From contig NZ_LT700190.1 of assembly GCF_900155425.1 (NCBI RefSeq), positions 124,001 to 188,000 of the forward strand: a stretch of 64,000 bases of DNA, read 5' to 3'. The notes beneath the pieces were generated by a model, which had not been told where the DNA came from, did no database searches, and saw nothing but the letters and a program-made list of their open reading frames with translations. Both the position numbers and the translations under genes were made by a program. Positions 1 to 8,650 of the stretch are shown here, one piece after another (within the stretch, counting starts at the first letter, position 1; every line of letters begins with the position of its first letter). Source of the stretch: Parabacteroides massiliensis. GTDB taxonomy: Bacteria > Bacteroidota > Bacteroidia > Bacteroidales > Tannerellaceae.

Positions 1-718
1 CCTTGGATGCCATATAGTTACAAGTAACGGCGCTTTCGGGTACACCTTCACCGGTTGACAAGTTCAGTTCAGTAGCGATACCGGACAAAGAGGTGCGGAT
101 GCCAGTCACATTCGGCAGGCTCGGGTTATCCTTTCCCACCCGGAAGCGGAACTCAAGAAACTTTGTTATCTGTCGCTGCAGCACCGGAATCTGGTTTCTT
201 GTATCCGGCCCCATCACCAGTTCAGTATCTTCAAACTTTACATTGGTTGATGACTGTCCCAAATAGAACAGTCCCGGTTCAGCTATATGACTGCCTGTCT
301 CGTCAGCGTAATAGTCGACGAAAGCGGTTGCCTTGTCATAATTTTCCAAGTTCTTGAACTTGATATTCTGTGACATATTGGATACCGGTAATGCCGGATC
401 TTCATCGTTCACTCCGTCATTGTTGACATCATTGGGTCTTGTGAAAGTGATTACACGGGCACCGCCCATCGGCATACGGGTGGTTACGGTGTCGGGAATA
501 CCCTCCAGATTCGGAACAATGCTGTATTCACCCTGATAACCCTTATCGTCGCTATACATCAATGCATAGTTTCTGTCCGGAGAAGAAGGGATATCATTAT
601 AACCCTGCCAGTTGTTCTCTACACGCAACCAGCCGAAATAGTCACAATCCTCTGTAAAGTCGCAGGAAGAGAGAGCTGCGGCCACAAACAAAAGAGGTAT
701 AAATTTCTTTGCTTTCAT
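1..718 (-). CDS. DUF5119-like surface lipoprotein (C-terminus beyond window)
   Basis: The reading frame starts with ATG at 718 and runs off the left edge, giving about 239 residues. The N-terminus MKAKKFIPLLFVAAALSSC is a lipoprotein signal with a lipobox (LSSC, Cys19), so the protein should be anchored in the outer membrane. The next stretch, with DCDYFGWLRVENNW, resembles the start of DUF5119 proteins, which accompany DUF3575 and OmpA-like genes in Bacteroidales fimbria-like clusters; this family call is from memory. The gene follows the OmpA/TPR gene by 13 bases and is probably co-transcribed from the promoter near 4006. It may be an anchor or accessory subunit of an extracellular filament (inference). 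Confidence 0.65.
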   Translation of the reverse strand, partial: MKAKKFIPLLFVAAALSSCDFTEDCDYFGWLRVENNWQGYNDIPSSPDRNYALMYSDDKGYQGEYSIVPNLEGIPDTVTTRMPMGGARVITFTRPNDVNNDGVNDEDPALPVSNMSQNIKFKNLENYDKATAFVDYYADETGSHIAEPGLFYLGQSSTNVKFEDTELVMGPDTRNQIPVLQRQITKFLEFRFRVGKDNPSLPNVTGIRTSLSGIATELNLSTGEGVPESAVTCNYMASK

Positions 719-731
719 ATAGGTTTTGTTT

Positions 732-2900
732 TTATTCGTCAAACATTGATTTATTCAAGTCATAAGCCTGGATCAGCTGGTTGATTTCAGGGTCAAGCGC
801 TCCACGCCACGCCTTAGTCTTATCCATAGCCACAGCCTTTTTGTAATATTCGATTGCTTTGGGATAGTCTTTCTGGCGTGCATAGATGACAGCCATCAGA
901 TATACGGTATTAGCCGTTTCCTTTTCCTTTTGCAGAATATTCAAAGCCGGAGTGTCGTAACCCATGGATATATAGCAGATAGCAGTGTTGACATCATCAT
1001 AGTCAAGCAAAATCTCCAAAGCGTCTTTGTAGCGACGGTTCTCAAGCAGTTGGAGTCCTTCTGCATATTTCTCGTCAATCACATCTGTATGAACCGTATC
1101 CTTAACCATGCCCTTGCGGTGCATATTGAACTCAAAGTTTACGGCACGCAATTCAGGATAGAATGCGTCTTTCATCAGTTTGTAGTCAGCCGGGAATTGA
1201 GAACGGATTTTGCTTTCACGGATATCAGCGTTCTTTTCGTCACGAATCAAAGCAAGGATTTCATTCTTGTTTTTCAGCGTGTCCGTTGCATTCAGAATTT
1301 CCTCCAGTTTCGCCCAGTCCTCTGCCAGATAGTGCGGGACAATCAGCTTGCTCAGCTCGATGTCTTCATTCTGACGGCCACGGAAGAACTGTCCCATTGA
1401 CTGAGAACGGCGACGTGCCAAGTTCTCGTTCGCTGCCCGGGAACCTTCCGGAGAACAGGTGGCGGTCATCACGATAGAGTCAACTACGAAAATACCTGTT
1501 TCATCAACCTGACGAACTATTTTTTCCACCTTGTCAATCTCATCTTTGTTATTACCCATATCCAGCTTAAACTCGGATTTTCCGACAGGGAATACAATGT
1601 GTGCCGAATAGTTTTCGAATGCACGGCGTTCCACTACCTTCTTCACATAACGCGGGGCGCGGTCCAGGAATGTAAGCATGTTGGATATAGTATATACAAT
1701 CGTATCCGAGTTCGGCATGTTGTAAACCGCATCATCCAATGTGGTAACGTCTCCGTTCAAGGTCAGGAACAATTTCTTGTTCGCTTCGTCCACATGCACG
1801 TCCTGAGAATAGTAGTATTCGATATCCTTTCCCTTATCCACGATAGAATCCAGACGGGCATTACGTGCGAAGGGGAACTTGACATACTTCTCATACATTT
1901 CTTCCGATTTGCGCTTACGTGCGTTGTTGTTTTCCACGTCACCGTAACGAGTATAGAAGTCCATCCATAAGAGCGAGTCCACACGAGAAAGCATCAGCTT
2001 GTCAGGGTCATCGCCCAACTCCTGAATATACTTCTTGTACTTGGCCGGCGAATAGCGGAGATTGATGTCGCGTAACATCCAGTTCACGGGAACACCATCC
2101 AGCATACCTTGCTGTTGCAAGCCCAAATAGGCCAATTCCTGCTGTGACAGTCCATTCAGCTGGTTAATGGTCGTTGTCGGAGTCTCCCCTGCCTTCTGGC
2201 TGATCATGTATTCGGGATACTGGTTATAGTGCAGGAATCTGCGGTTTACCTTATATTCCCAGTTGTTGAAACGGTCCCGATCCCTAAGTACTTTCTTGCG
2301 GTGTTTGTTAGCAAACAAGTTCTTGCGGTCCAGTGTAAGGTAATACAGACGGTAATCCACGAAATTCTTCACGAAGTCTGCAGAATCCGGGATGATTGTT
2401 TCCATGTAATTCTCATACTTCTCATAACCCTTACGACGTTTGTCATCAAAACGGGCTCCGGTAATGAAGATGTCATCCAAAAACAGCGAATCCTTGGTCA
2501 CATCCTTTGTTACCTTCGGAATCAGGTGCACCTGCCAGTTCTTATCCACCAGGCCCTTCGGCACACTTACGATAAAGTCCACATTTACTTTACCGTTACG
2601 TTCGGGTACGGTCTTGTTCTTTGCGAACACGCGGACTTCAGACAATGTATAACTGGCGATGTCACTGCCGTCCTTATCTTTGGTGGCAACGGAAATATAC
2701 GCCTCTTTACCGTTTTCCTTGAACTTGACCTCGCGCGGCACATCCACTACAGTGGTGTCCACGGTCTTTCCCGGCTGGCTTAATCCGGCTGTCAGGTTCT
2801 GCCCTTCCATCTTGCGTACAAATGCTCGCTTCCCGCTACATGCGCACATCAGCAGGCAACTTGCCACAAACAAAGGCACTATGTAATATTTGATTCTCAT
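732..2900 (-). CDS. OmpA-like/TPR outer-membrane lipoprotein
   Basis: A 722-residue protein beginning MRIKYYIVPLFVASCLLMCAC, a lipoprotein-type signal with candidate acylated Cys21. The long middle is rich in Tyr, Arg and Asp without a recognised fold. Around residues 440-545 an OmpA-like peptidoglycan-binding domain is suggested by a run of alternating strands and the motif CSPEGSRAANENLARRRS, which matches the helix of OmpA-like domains. The C-terminus (about 620-710) has tetratricopeptide-like helices, for example YARQKDYPKAIEYYKKAVAM. It lies between the DUF3575 and DUF5119 genes. OmpA/DUF3868-type proteins are regular partners of DUF3575 in such clusters, so a role in anchoring a surface structure to the cell wall is likely (inference). 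Confidence 0.7.
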   Translation of the reverse strand: MRIKYYIVPLFVASCLLMCACSGKRAFVRKMEGQNLTAGLSQPGKTVDTTVVDVPREVKFKENGKEAYISVATKDKDGSDIASYTLSEVRVFAKNKTVPERNGKVNVDFIVSVPKGLVDKNWQVHLIPKVTKDVTKDSLFLDDIFITGARFDDKRRKGYEKYENYMETIIPDSADFVKNFVDYRLYYLTLDRKNLFANKHRKKVLRDRDRFNNWEYKVNRRFLHYNQYPEYMISQKAGETPTTTINQLNGLSQQELAYLGLQQQGMLDGVPVNWMLRDINLRYSPAKYKKYIQELGDDPDKLMLSRVDSLLWMDFYTRYGDVENNNARKRKSEEMYEKYVKFPFARNARLDSIVDKGKDIEYYYSQDVHVDEANKKLFLTLNGDVTTLDDAVYNMPNSDTIVYTISNMLTFLDRAPRYVKKVVERRAFENYSAHIVFPVGKSEFKLDMGNNKDEIDKVEKIVRQVDETGIFVVDSIVMTATCSPEGSRAANENLARRRSQSMGQFFRGRQNEDIELSKLIVPHYLAEDWAKLEEILNATDTLKNKNEILALIRDEKNADIRESKIRSQFPADYKLMKDAFYPELRAVNFEFNMHRKGMVKDTVHTDVIDEKYAEGLQLLENRRYKDALEILLDYDDVNTAICYISMGYDTPALNILQKEKETANTVYLMAVIYARQKDYPKAIEYYKKAVAMDKTKAWRGALDPEINQLIQAYDLNKSMFDE

Positions 2901-2913
2901 AGCAACCTCCTTT

Positions 2914-3468
2914 TTAGAACAGGTATACGAATGCTAATGAAAGTTTGGTCGGGACGAAATTGATTTTGTGACCCGGGTCAGGCAGAGAACCACACTCTTT
3001 GCAAAGGTACTTGTCAAAGTCATGCCACATCAAACTGCCACCTAATTCAGCCTCGAAGTTCCAGCGTTTTGAAAGCATCTTAGAATAACCGACGGAGAAA
3101 CCGCCACCTACCCCCCAACCATCATAACGATAGTCAGACAATTCCTTCCATCCAACATGGTAACGTGAATAGATTGCATGGAATCCCATAAACCAACGCA
3201 TATACGATTCCGTAAACCAATAACGTACACCAGGCTGAACAGTAAGGTTCTTCATCTTACAATTGTCTGCGATAAAGTTGTACGTGAATGGATTGTAATT
3301 AACCGGCAAGTGAATAGATACTTTGCGGCTTGCAGTTGCAGAAAGTTCAAGATTCAGGTTCCCGGTAGCCAGCCCGAGCACGTTTGTCTTTACTGAGTAG
3401 AACTGAGCATTGGCAGACAGTCCCAACATAAGGAAGGCTGCCACTAATAGAAACTTAAATTTTTTCAT
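2914..3468 (-). CDS. DUF3575 family outer-membrane protein
   Basis: An exported protein of 184 residues if started at MKKFKFLLVA (3468); an in-frame ATG three codons upstream (3477) is also possible. A clear signal peptide ends at SANAQ. The mature protein has the DUF3575 signature: FYSVKTNVLGLATGNLNLEL, then amphipathic strands ending in Phe (LSLAFVYLF), as expected for a small beta-barrel. In Bacteroidales this family usually sits beside OmpA-like and fimbrillin-related genes, as it does here. It is 13 bases upstream of the OmpA/TPR gene and follows the TraO-like gene in the same operon. Confidence 0.8.
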   Translation of the reverse strand: MKKFKFLLVAAFLMLGLSANAQFYSVKTNVLGLATGNLNLELSATASRKVSIHLPVNYNPFTYNFIADNCKMKNLTVQPGVRYWFTESYMRWFMGFHAIYSRYHVGWKELSDYRYDGWGVGGGFSVGYSKMLSKRWNFEAELGGSLMWHDFDKYLCKECGSLPDPGHKINFVPTKLSLAFVYLF

Positions 3469-3506
3469 GAGTACCATACATATTTATTGTTTATTGTATA
3501 ATTACA

Positions 3507-3980
3507 TCAGAAAGGGATACGCAAGCCCATAGAGAGGCCGTTACGCCAAGGGCGTCGTGTCCAAAGCGCATATTCATTGTTTTGGGCAATGAAACCCTGA
3601 ACACCGTTTCCAAAAGTCCGGTTAAGCTCGAATCCCATCTGGAATCCGCAAGTGAATCCTTCCGCATCGGCACCTAAAGCCGCACCCATACGCATCTTGA
3701 AAGTGGAGTTTTTGCCTCGGTGAAGGGGAAATTTGTAGGCATAACCGCCACGGTATTCCTGCAAGTACTTCCAGTCCCCTTTTTCGTAGCTGTCATAAAA
3801 TTCCGCGAACAGTTCGTGGCTGCCATGGTAACGTGATTCCATTTCGTAGGAAAGACGGACATCAATTGCACGTAGAAGAGAATAACCGCCGGAGATACCG
3901 ATGTATTTTTCCCCGTTGCCGGCATAGAGAGAACCGGACACGCACAGGCACAGAGCTAAGGAGTAAATATATTTTTTCAT
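3507..3980 (-). CDS. traO: TraO-like conjugal transfer outer-membrane protein
   Basis: 157 residues with a signal peptide (MKKYIYSLALCLCVSGSLYA) and a mature part made of Gly- and aromatic-rich strands ending SMGLRIPF, typical of a small outer-membrane barrel. The opening GEKYIGISGGYSLL resembles conjugative transposon TraO. Position supports this, since it follows traN. It differs from the classical arrangement in having its own canonical promoter (4006-4037), separated from traN by about 150 bases, and in leading the DUF3575/OmpA/DUF5119 operon. It could instead be a generic barrel of that surface cluster. Confidence 0.6.
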   Translation of the reverse strand: MKKYIYSLALCLCVSGSLYAGNGEKYIGISGGYSLLRAIDVRLSYEMESRYHGSHELFAEFYDSYEKGDWKYLQEYRGGYAYKFPLHRGKNSTFKMRMGAALGADAEGFTCGFQMGFELNRTFGNGVQGFIAQNNEYALWTRRPWRNGLSMGLRIPF

Positions 3981-4005
3981 ATCGTTTTGGTTACTTAACT
4001 AATCG

Positions 4006-4037
4006 CAAAATTATGCTTAATTTTTGAAAAGAACAAA
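4006..4037 (-). promoter_or_regulatory. Bacteroidales promoter for traO/DUF3575/OmpA operon
   Basis: On the minus strand the -33 box TTTG (4037-4034), a 20-base spacer and the -7 box TAATTTTG (4013-4006) match the Bacteroidales consensus TTTG-N19-21-TAnnTTTG. It would start transcription near 4000, about 20 bases before the TraO-like ATG. Confidence 0.65.
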
Positions 4038-4042
4038 TATAC

Positions 4043-4067
4043 GAGCGTTTTTATTCATTTAACGCTC
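4043..4067 (-). terminator. hairpin between traN and traO
   Basis: A 7-bp inverted repeat GAGCGTT/AACGCTC with an 11-base loop lies about 65 bases past the traN stop. There is no strong T-run after it on the minus strand, so it may be a weak terminator or an operator beside the promoter at 4006-4037. The rest of 3981-4129 holds only that promoter. Confidence 0.35.
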
Positions 4068-4129
4068 AAATTATTAGAATTTTAAGTTCACAGCCGCCCA
4101 AGCGGTCTCAGACGGCTATGATCCACATT

Positions 4130-5014
4130 TTAATAAATCTTTTTATTAAAGGTATCCGCATTCAGAATATCCTCGTAGTCGATAGTCAGGAGAATGGTTC
4201 TTCCAGAGTACTGCTGTTCGGCAAGTTCAATGGTGAAGACCTTCTCGTCAGAGAATGAGAATTTCTTGAACACATAGACATTGCGGTAGTTTTTCTTGAA
4301 CTCCTTGATGTCAAAGAGACTCATGACCGGCTCGACCTCCACTGACTGAGTGGTAGTTCGCTTGTTCTGTTTCTTGTCCTCAATCTTGAAGCGTACCTGG
4401 TCGATGTCATATTTAATCTTGGTCTGGTTGACCAGTTCGATGTCCATGAAGAAATAATCGTCAATGGTATAGATGTTGTTCAGTTTGAACAACATCTTGT
4501 CCTTCTTGGTGCGCACGTCGTGATAGTTCGCCTTGGAGTTCCAGACAGTCCAGCAGAACTTCACCATCTCCGTCTCGGACATGGACACATCCGGGTTCAG
4601 GTAGCTGCTTTTCTCGGACAAGGGAATCACGTACTGGCTGCAGGCATCCTGGGGAATCTCGGTATAGACCAGCTGATACTGGGACACGCTGCGTTCGGTC
4701 ACGATAGTGACGATACCCATGGATTGTCCGTCAATAAAGGTACGGTCTTCCTCGCCCCAACCGCCACGGTTGTTCTTCACCTTGATTTTCTCTTCAATCG
4801 GCTTGATACGAAGAATATTCTTCAATGGCAGGTTACCCACCACCTCATTCATGGAAATATCCACATACTTAATCGGATCACCCGTCACAAAATGGGTGGA
4901 GACCTCACGGTTTACCTTAACCGTTTCCATCACATCAATGCTCTTAGTCTGTCCGAAGGCAAACACCGGCAAGACCATCAGGCCCAGCAATACAATTAAC
5001 TTAGATGCTTTCAT
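4130..5014 (-). CDS. traN: conjugative transposon protein TraN (DUF4138)
   Basis: 294 residues with a cleavable signal (ending VFAFGQTKS). The mature region has the TraN/DUF4138 pattern: an N-terminal strand stretch (VSTHFVTGDPIKYVDISMNE, where the family reads as recognition of a beta domain exposing 'I.YVD'), then GIVTIVTERSVSQYQLVY and a C-terminal beta-sandwich. In Bacteroides conjugation systems TraN is the VirB9-like periplasmic/outer-membrane part of the mating channel and partners with TraM. Order (after traM, 34 bases away) fits. It is the last gene of the traE-N operon. Confidence 0.85.
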   Translation of the reverse strand: MKASKLIVLLGLMVLPVFAFGQTKSIDVMETVKVNREVSTHFVTGDPIKYVDISMNEVVGNLPLKNILRIKPIEEKIKVKNNRGGWGEEDRTFIDGQSMGIVTIVTERSVSQYQLVYTEIPQDACSQYVIPLSEKSSYLNPDVSMSETEMVKFCWTVWNSKANYHDVRTKKDKMLFKLNNIYTIDDYFFMDIELVNQTKIKYDIDQVRFKIEDKKQNKRTTTQSVEVEPVMSLFDIKEFKKNYRNVYVFKKFSFSDEKVFTIELAEQQYSGRTILLTIDYEDILNADTFNKKIY

Positions 5015-5048
5015 ATATCTTACCTTTTTATATTAGACATAGCTTGTT

Positions 5049-6146
5049 TTATTTCTCGTTGCCGTTCACCAGGATAACCTGTGTGTTATACTTGATACGG
5101 GCCTTGTTCTTGGAAAGGTTACGTCCGGCGGTGCGTGTGCCGATGCTGATCAGTTGGTCAAACATATCGTAACCCAGTTCTGCCAGACGGGAAGACTCGG
5201 ACTGGTCCACGTTCACCCGCATGGAGCCTGTGAGTTGTGATCCGGATTCCTGCACGATGGTTGCGAAGTTGGATTTCGGCACATACAGTCCGGGGTTGGC
5301 GTCCAGGTCATAGATTTCCAGCTTGACCGGGATAATCTTGTCCTCCACCATAATATTGTTGATGGTCAGGTATACTCTCATGTTACCGAATCCGCTGATG
5401 AAGGAGTATAGGTACGTCCCTTTTGTAAGCTTGTATCCGTCCACCTCGATGTCATCACTCAACCGGATACGGACACGGGAGCCCTGTTTGCCCTTTACCA
5501 CTTCATCCACCATAGCATGAATATGGCTGGGCTGGCGTTTGTCGCGTAGCGTGTTGAAGTACTCGCTCTCTTCGACGGAAGCCTTTGTCACCGTTTTCGG
5601 TTCCGGGTCCTTAGACTTATTAGGGTTTGTTATCTTCGGTTTCTCTTCCACAGCCTTTTCCGGATTTGCCAGTCTGTCCAACATCTCCATTTCAGCCTTG
5701 AACTTTTCGAACTCAGACAGTTCCTCTTCCTGCGGTTTGTTGTTTGAACGGCTGGTGCTTCGTGAAGACTGCGATGAAGAGCGGTTTGATCGATCATTCA
5801 CCCGTCGCACGGATTCCCTCTGCCGTCTGGTTGACATCTGTGAAGCCTTCATTATCGAATCCAGTTTGCGTGCCTGTTCGACTGCCGCTATGGAGTCATT
5901 GTATGCGCGTCTGTCCGCTTCTTCCTCGCGGATACGCTGTTCCATCAGCTCACTTTTGGACAGCTCGTTCTGCTCGACAGCATCGGGCAGGTCCACCACC
6001 ACTTCTGCCGCCGACGGCTCTACCTTTTCATCTTCCTCTGCGGTCCCCACCAAAACACCGCCAAGGAGCAGCACAAAAGGCAGGACAATTATCGGTAGCG
6101 CATATTTGGGCTGCCTTGCCAACTTTGAAAAATCTATTCTTCCCAT
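5049..6146 (-). CDS. traM: conjugative transposon protein TraM (VirB10-like)
   Basis: 365 residues. A short cytoplasmic N-terminus is followed by one membrane helix (about 16-35, ALPIIVLPFVLLLGGVLVG), then a long charged and Ser/Arg-rich linker to about residue 190, then a C-terminal domain of about 160 residues (VRIRLSDDIEVDGYKLTKGT onward, with DANPGLYVPKSNF). This is the TraM layout. The family plays the VirB10 role, bridging inner and outer membranes in the channel core. It sits between the TraL-like gene and traN in the usual order. Confidence 0.88.
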   Translation of the reverse strand: MGRIDFSKLARQPKYALPIIVLPFVLLLGGVLVGTAEEDEKVEPSAAEVVVDLPDAVEQNELSKSELMEQRIREEEADRRAYNDSIAAVEQARKLDSIMKASQMSTRRQRESVRRVNDRSNRSSSQSSRSTSRSNNKPQEEELSEFEKFKAEMEMLDRLANPEKAVEEKPKITNPNKSKDPEPKTVTKASVEESEYFNTLRDKRQPSHIHAMVDEVVKGKQGSRVRIRLSDDIEVDGYKLTKGTYLYSFISGFGNMRVYLTINNIMVEDKIIPVKLEIYDLDANPGLYVPKSNFATIVQESGSQLTGSMRVNVDQSESSRLAELGYDMFDQLISIGTRTAGRNLSKNKARIKYNTQVILVNGNEK

Positions 6147-6173
6147 AATCAGTTCTGTTTATCTGGTTAAATA

Positions 6174-6698
6174 TTACTTTGTAGTCAACATTACACTGTC
6201 CACCTTCTCCGGCGGTCTGATTACCGATTCGTCAAACTTTCCGTAGCGGATAATGAACTCCCGGTTCGTTTCTATCCTGTACAGGCTGTCTGTCCGGTAG
6301 CGCACCGTATCGATTTTCATCTCACGCACAACCTGTTCCACGAAATCCTTCGGGGTATTGGTCTTGAACACCTCCCCATACCCGGAGGAAAAGCCCATCA
6401 CCCTGCCCGCCACGGAATCCAAAGCCAACGGGTCAGTGCTGTCCGGGGAAGGCCGGTTCCCTAAAGCGATAAAGTACAGCAGTATCGCCGTCATGGTACC
6501 GCCCATGAGAGCCACCGTCACCCGGGAATAGCGTTCGGTAATCAACTGAAGGCGTTGTATACCCTTATCTATATGGGTAAACCGGAACACCTTTTCGGTT
6601 ATGGCAACCGTCATGTCCCGGGTTGTCTCAAACACCTTCTTCTCGTACTCCTTCTGTTCCTCCGGAGATCTTTTCCGTTTCAGCCCAAGCAAACCCAT
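6174..6698 (-). CDS. traL: TraL-position membrane protein of the conjugation operon
   Basis: 174 residues: a charged cytoplasmic N-terminus (MGLLGLKRKRSPEEQKEYEKK), one transmembrane helix around 60-80 (VTVALMGGTMTAILLYFIAL), and a periplasmic C-terminus of about 90 residues. It lies between traK and traM, the place of traL in CTnDOT-like operons. It is longer than the roughly 100-residue TraL I know, so the symbol is assigned by position and topology only. Its stop and the next start are 27 bases apart, consistent with one operon. Confidence 0.6.
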   Translation of the reverse strand: MGLLGLKRKRSPEEQKEYEKKVFETTRDMTVAITEKVFRFTHIDKGIQRLQLITERYSRVTVALMGGTMTAILLYFIALGNRPSPDSTDPLALDSVAGRVMGFSSGYGEVFKTNTPKDFVEQVVREMKIDTVRYRTDSLYRIETNREFIIRYGKFDESVIRPPEKVDSVMLTTK

Positions 6699-6701
6699 AG
6701 A

Positions 6702-7316
6702 TCAATTATTACCGTTTTCAGAACGAAAAGAACTGTAATCCTCCACCATCCAGTTACGGATCATCAGTCCATGGATGTTATTCTCCGTACGAGGCTGCAC
6801 CTGAATCTTACCACTGGTAATCAGCTTGTAGTAGGTTCCCCCATTACGGCGGTCAAAGCGGATGGTTCCCCAATATCGGAAAGTCATCTGGTTCTTGTCA
6901 AACTGGATGCTGTCCGTCATCAGCCAGGAGTGCATGTTATTCTTCACCAGCTCGTTATAATAGCCACGCTCGCGCATATTCATGTACTGTCGGTATGCCG
7001 ACTGGTCACAGAGGTAGTTGGCTCGCTCCATGTTCTTCTTGATGAACTCGTTGTCCGGGCCCAGGGTGTAAAACAGGGAGTGAAAATCCTCGACCAGCCC
7101 TTTCACCTCCATTTCCATGGTCAGCCCACCATTGGACCGCACAGCCGAGAAAGCATTATAATTCGCGTCCAGCACATAGATGCGCGACTCCGATTTGGAG
7201 ATGCGGACATCCGCATATATCATTGAACCTATGGAAGTGACAACCGTCACGATTCCCATGATGATACAAACCACCAGTACCAACTTCTGTTTTTGCTCTA
7301 TATTTCTTACAAACAT
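6702..7316 (-). CDS. traK: conjugative transposon protein TraK (VirB8-like position)
   Basis: 204 residues with one N-terminal membrane helix (about 13-35) followed by a periplasmic domain. The features ISKSESRIYVLD after the helix, VKGLVEDFHSLFYTLGPDNE, and an AYRQYMNMRERGYYNELV stretch match TraK of Bacteroides conjugative transposons. TraK is a bitopic inner-membrane component of the mating channel. The gene is 3 bases upstream of the TraL-like gene and about 50 bases downstream of traJ. Confidence 0.9.
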   Translation of the reverse strand: MFVRNIEQKQKLVLVVCIIMGIVTVVTSIGSMIYADVRISKSESRIYVLDANYNAFSAVRSNGGLTMEMEVKGLVEDFHSLFYTLGPDNEFIKKNMERANYLCDQSAYRQYMNMRERGYYNELVKNNMHSWLMTDSIQFDKNQMTFRYWGTIRFDRRNGGTYYKLITSGKIQVQPRTENNIHGLMIRNWMVEDYSSFRSENGNN

Positions 7317-7365
7317 AACTATGCTATTTAGATTATTCGACTAACATTATTATTGCGGGGCATTA

Positions 7366-8622
7366 TCAGGATTGCCCCCCTCCTATAGTACTGCCCATAC
7401 CCTTGATAACAGAGCCGCCTGCACGGACCACGCTGGAAGCGCCCATTGTCACGATACCTACACCGGCAGTGACACCTGTAGCTGCCGGAGCCGTTCCTGA
7501 TGTCTCGATAATCCAAGACGAACAAACCGGCACATACATGGTCGCACCGCACGCTGCCATGATACACACGACAAACATACAAGCCTGGCCCGTCATGGCG
7601 CCCGCATACTCATAGAACTCATCCCAGTCCTTCAGCGGATCCTCCGTCTTGGCCACCAAATCCGTCAGGTATTGTATCTCACGCTCCAGCGTGTATCCCA
7701 AAATGGTATAAATCACAGACAGTGCCACAAACAGGATGACAGAGTAGAATGTCACACTGAGGTAACGTGCCGTCCATGCCGACCAGCTGCTACGCCATAC
7801 CCCGAGCACGGAAAATCCGAACGAGAGCGGTCCGATGATATACAGTATACTCATAAAGAGCGTCTGCATCATGATGATCAGCACGATTGAGAACTGAAGA
7901 AATATCAGTCCCAGCTTCTCGATGATCAACGTGAATCCCCACAGGAAAGCCTTGAACACCCAAGAACCTCCCGCAATCAGCTTTTGGGACAGTTCGTTAT
8001 AGTCCGTCACCGACATGCTGGAAATCAACGCCTGCAGGAAATCCTCGTTCTGCCAAGAATCCATGGCATTATCGACCATGGCCGCCTTGGTGTAGATACG
8101 TCCCGTCAGGATATCAATCTGTTCCCACCGTTCGGAAGCCAGCTGTCCGATTTCCTGGTTCTTGGCGTAAATCTGCGCATACGCCGTTCCTTCCAACTGG
8201 GCTGCCGGCCAGCGTACCAAATCGCAATACCCACCCCAGAACATGATAACCAGCAGCAGGGCGAACGGTCTCAGGAGCGGCATAATCTTCCAAGTCTCTT
8301 CACCCAACATATAGTTGTAAGCCTTTCCCGCAAAATGAGCCAGGCACAAAAAGCCGGCAATCACCTTCGCATAGTACGCCATGGCACCCACCAGGCCCGT
8401 GCGGTCCCCGGCGGTAATCATCCGTTTCAGTTCCAGCATGTAGTCAAAGGTGTCCTTGTCCAGCAGACCGTTGCTGAAGATGTCAAACCCACCGGTGGTG
8501 TCCCCACCTTGCGCCTGCAGATGGAAGAACCCGTTTTGGCTCAAATCCAGCAACCCGCGCACTCCTGACAAAAGAGTGTCCAGCAAAGGTTGCCATGTAC
8601 TATCAAAAAACAGTTCATTCAT
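7366..8622 (-). CDS. traJ: conjugative transposon protein TraJ (VirB6-like channel protein)
   Basis: I start the gene at MNELFFDSTWQPLLDTLLSG (8622), giving 418 residues; a longer frame to 8706 would overlap the upstream gene by 56 bases and lacks family character. The N-terminal part is amphipathic. Several strong transmembrane segments follow (around 90-130, 220-330 and 365-400), with GPLSFGFSVLGVWRSSWSAW typical of TraJ. TraJ is the polytopic inner-membrane protein of the channel, comparable with VirB6/TrbL. The C-terminus is Gly-rich. Confidence 0.88.
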   Translation of the reverse strand: MNELFFDSTWQPLLDTLLSGVRGLLDLSQNGFFHLQAQGGDTTGGFDIFSNGLLDKDTFDYMLELKRMITAGDRTGLVGAMAYYAKVIAGFLCLAHFAGKAYNYMLGEETWKIMPLLRPFALLLVIMFWGGYCDLVRWPAAQLEGTAYAQIYAKNQEIGQLASERWEQIDILTGRIYTKAAMVDNAMDSWQNEDFLQALISSMSVTDYNELSQKLIAGGSWVFKAFLWGFTLIIEKLGLIFLQFSIVLIIMMQTLFMSILYIIGPLSFGFSVLGVWRSSWSAWTARYLSVTFYSVILFVALSVIYTILGYTLEREIQYLTDLVAKTEDPLKDWDEFYEYAGAMTGQACMFVVCIMAACGATMYVPVCSSWIIETSGTAPAATGVTAGVGIVTMGASSVVRAGGSVIKGMGSTIGGGQS

Positions 8623-8650
8623 AGTCTCGTGTATTATGTCTTGTTTATTC

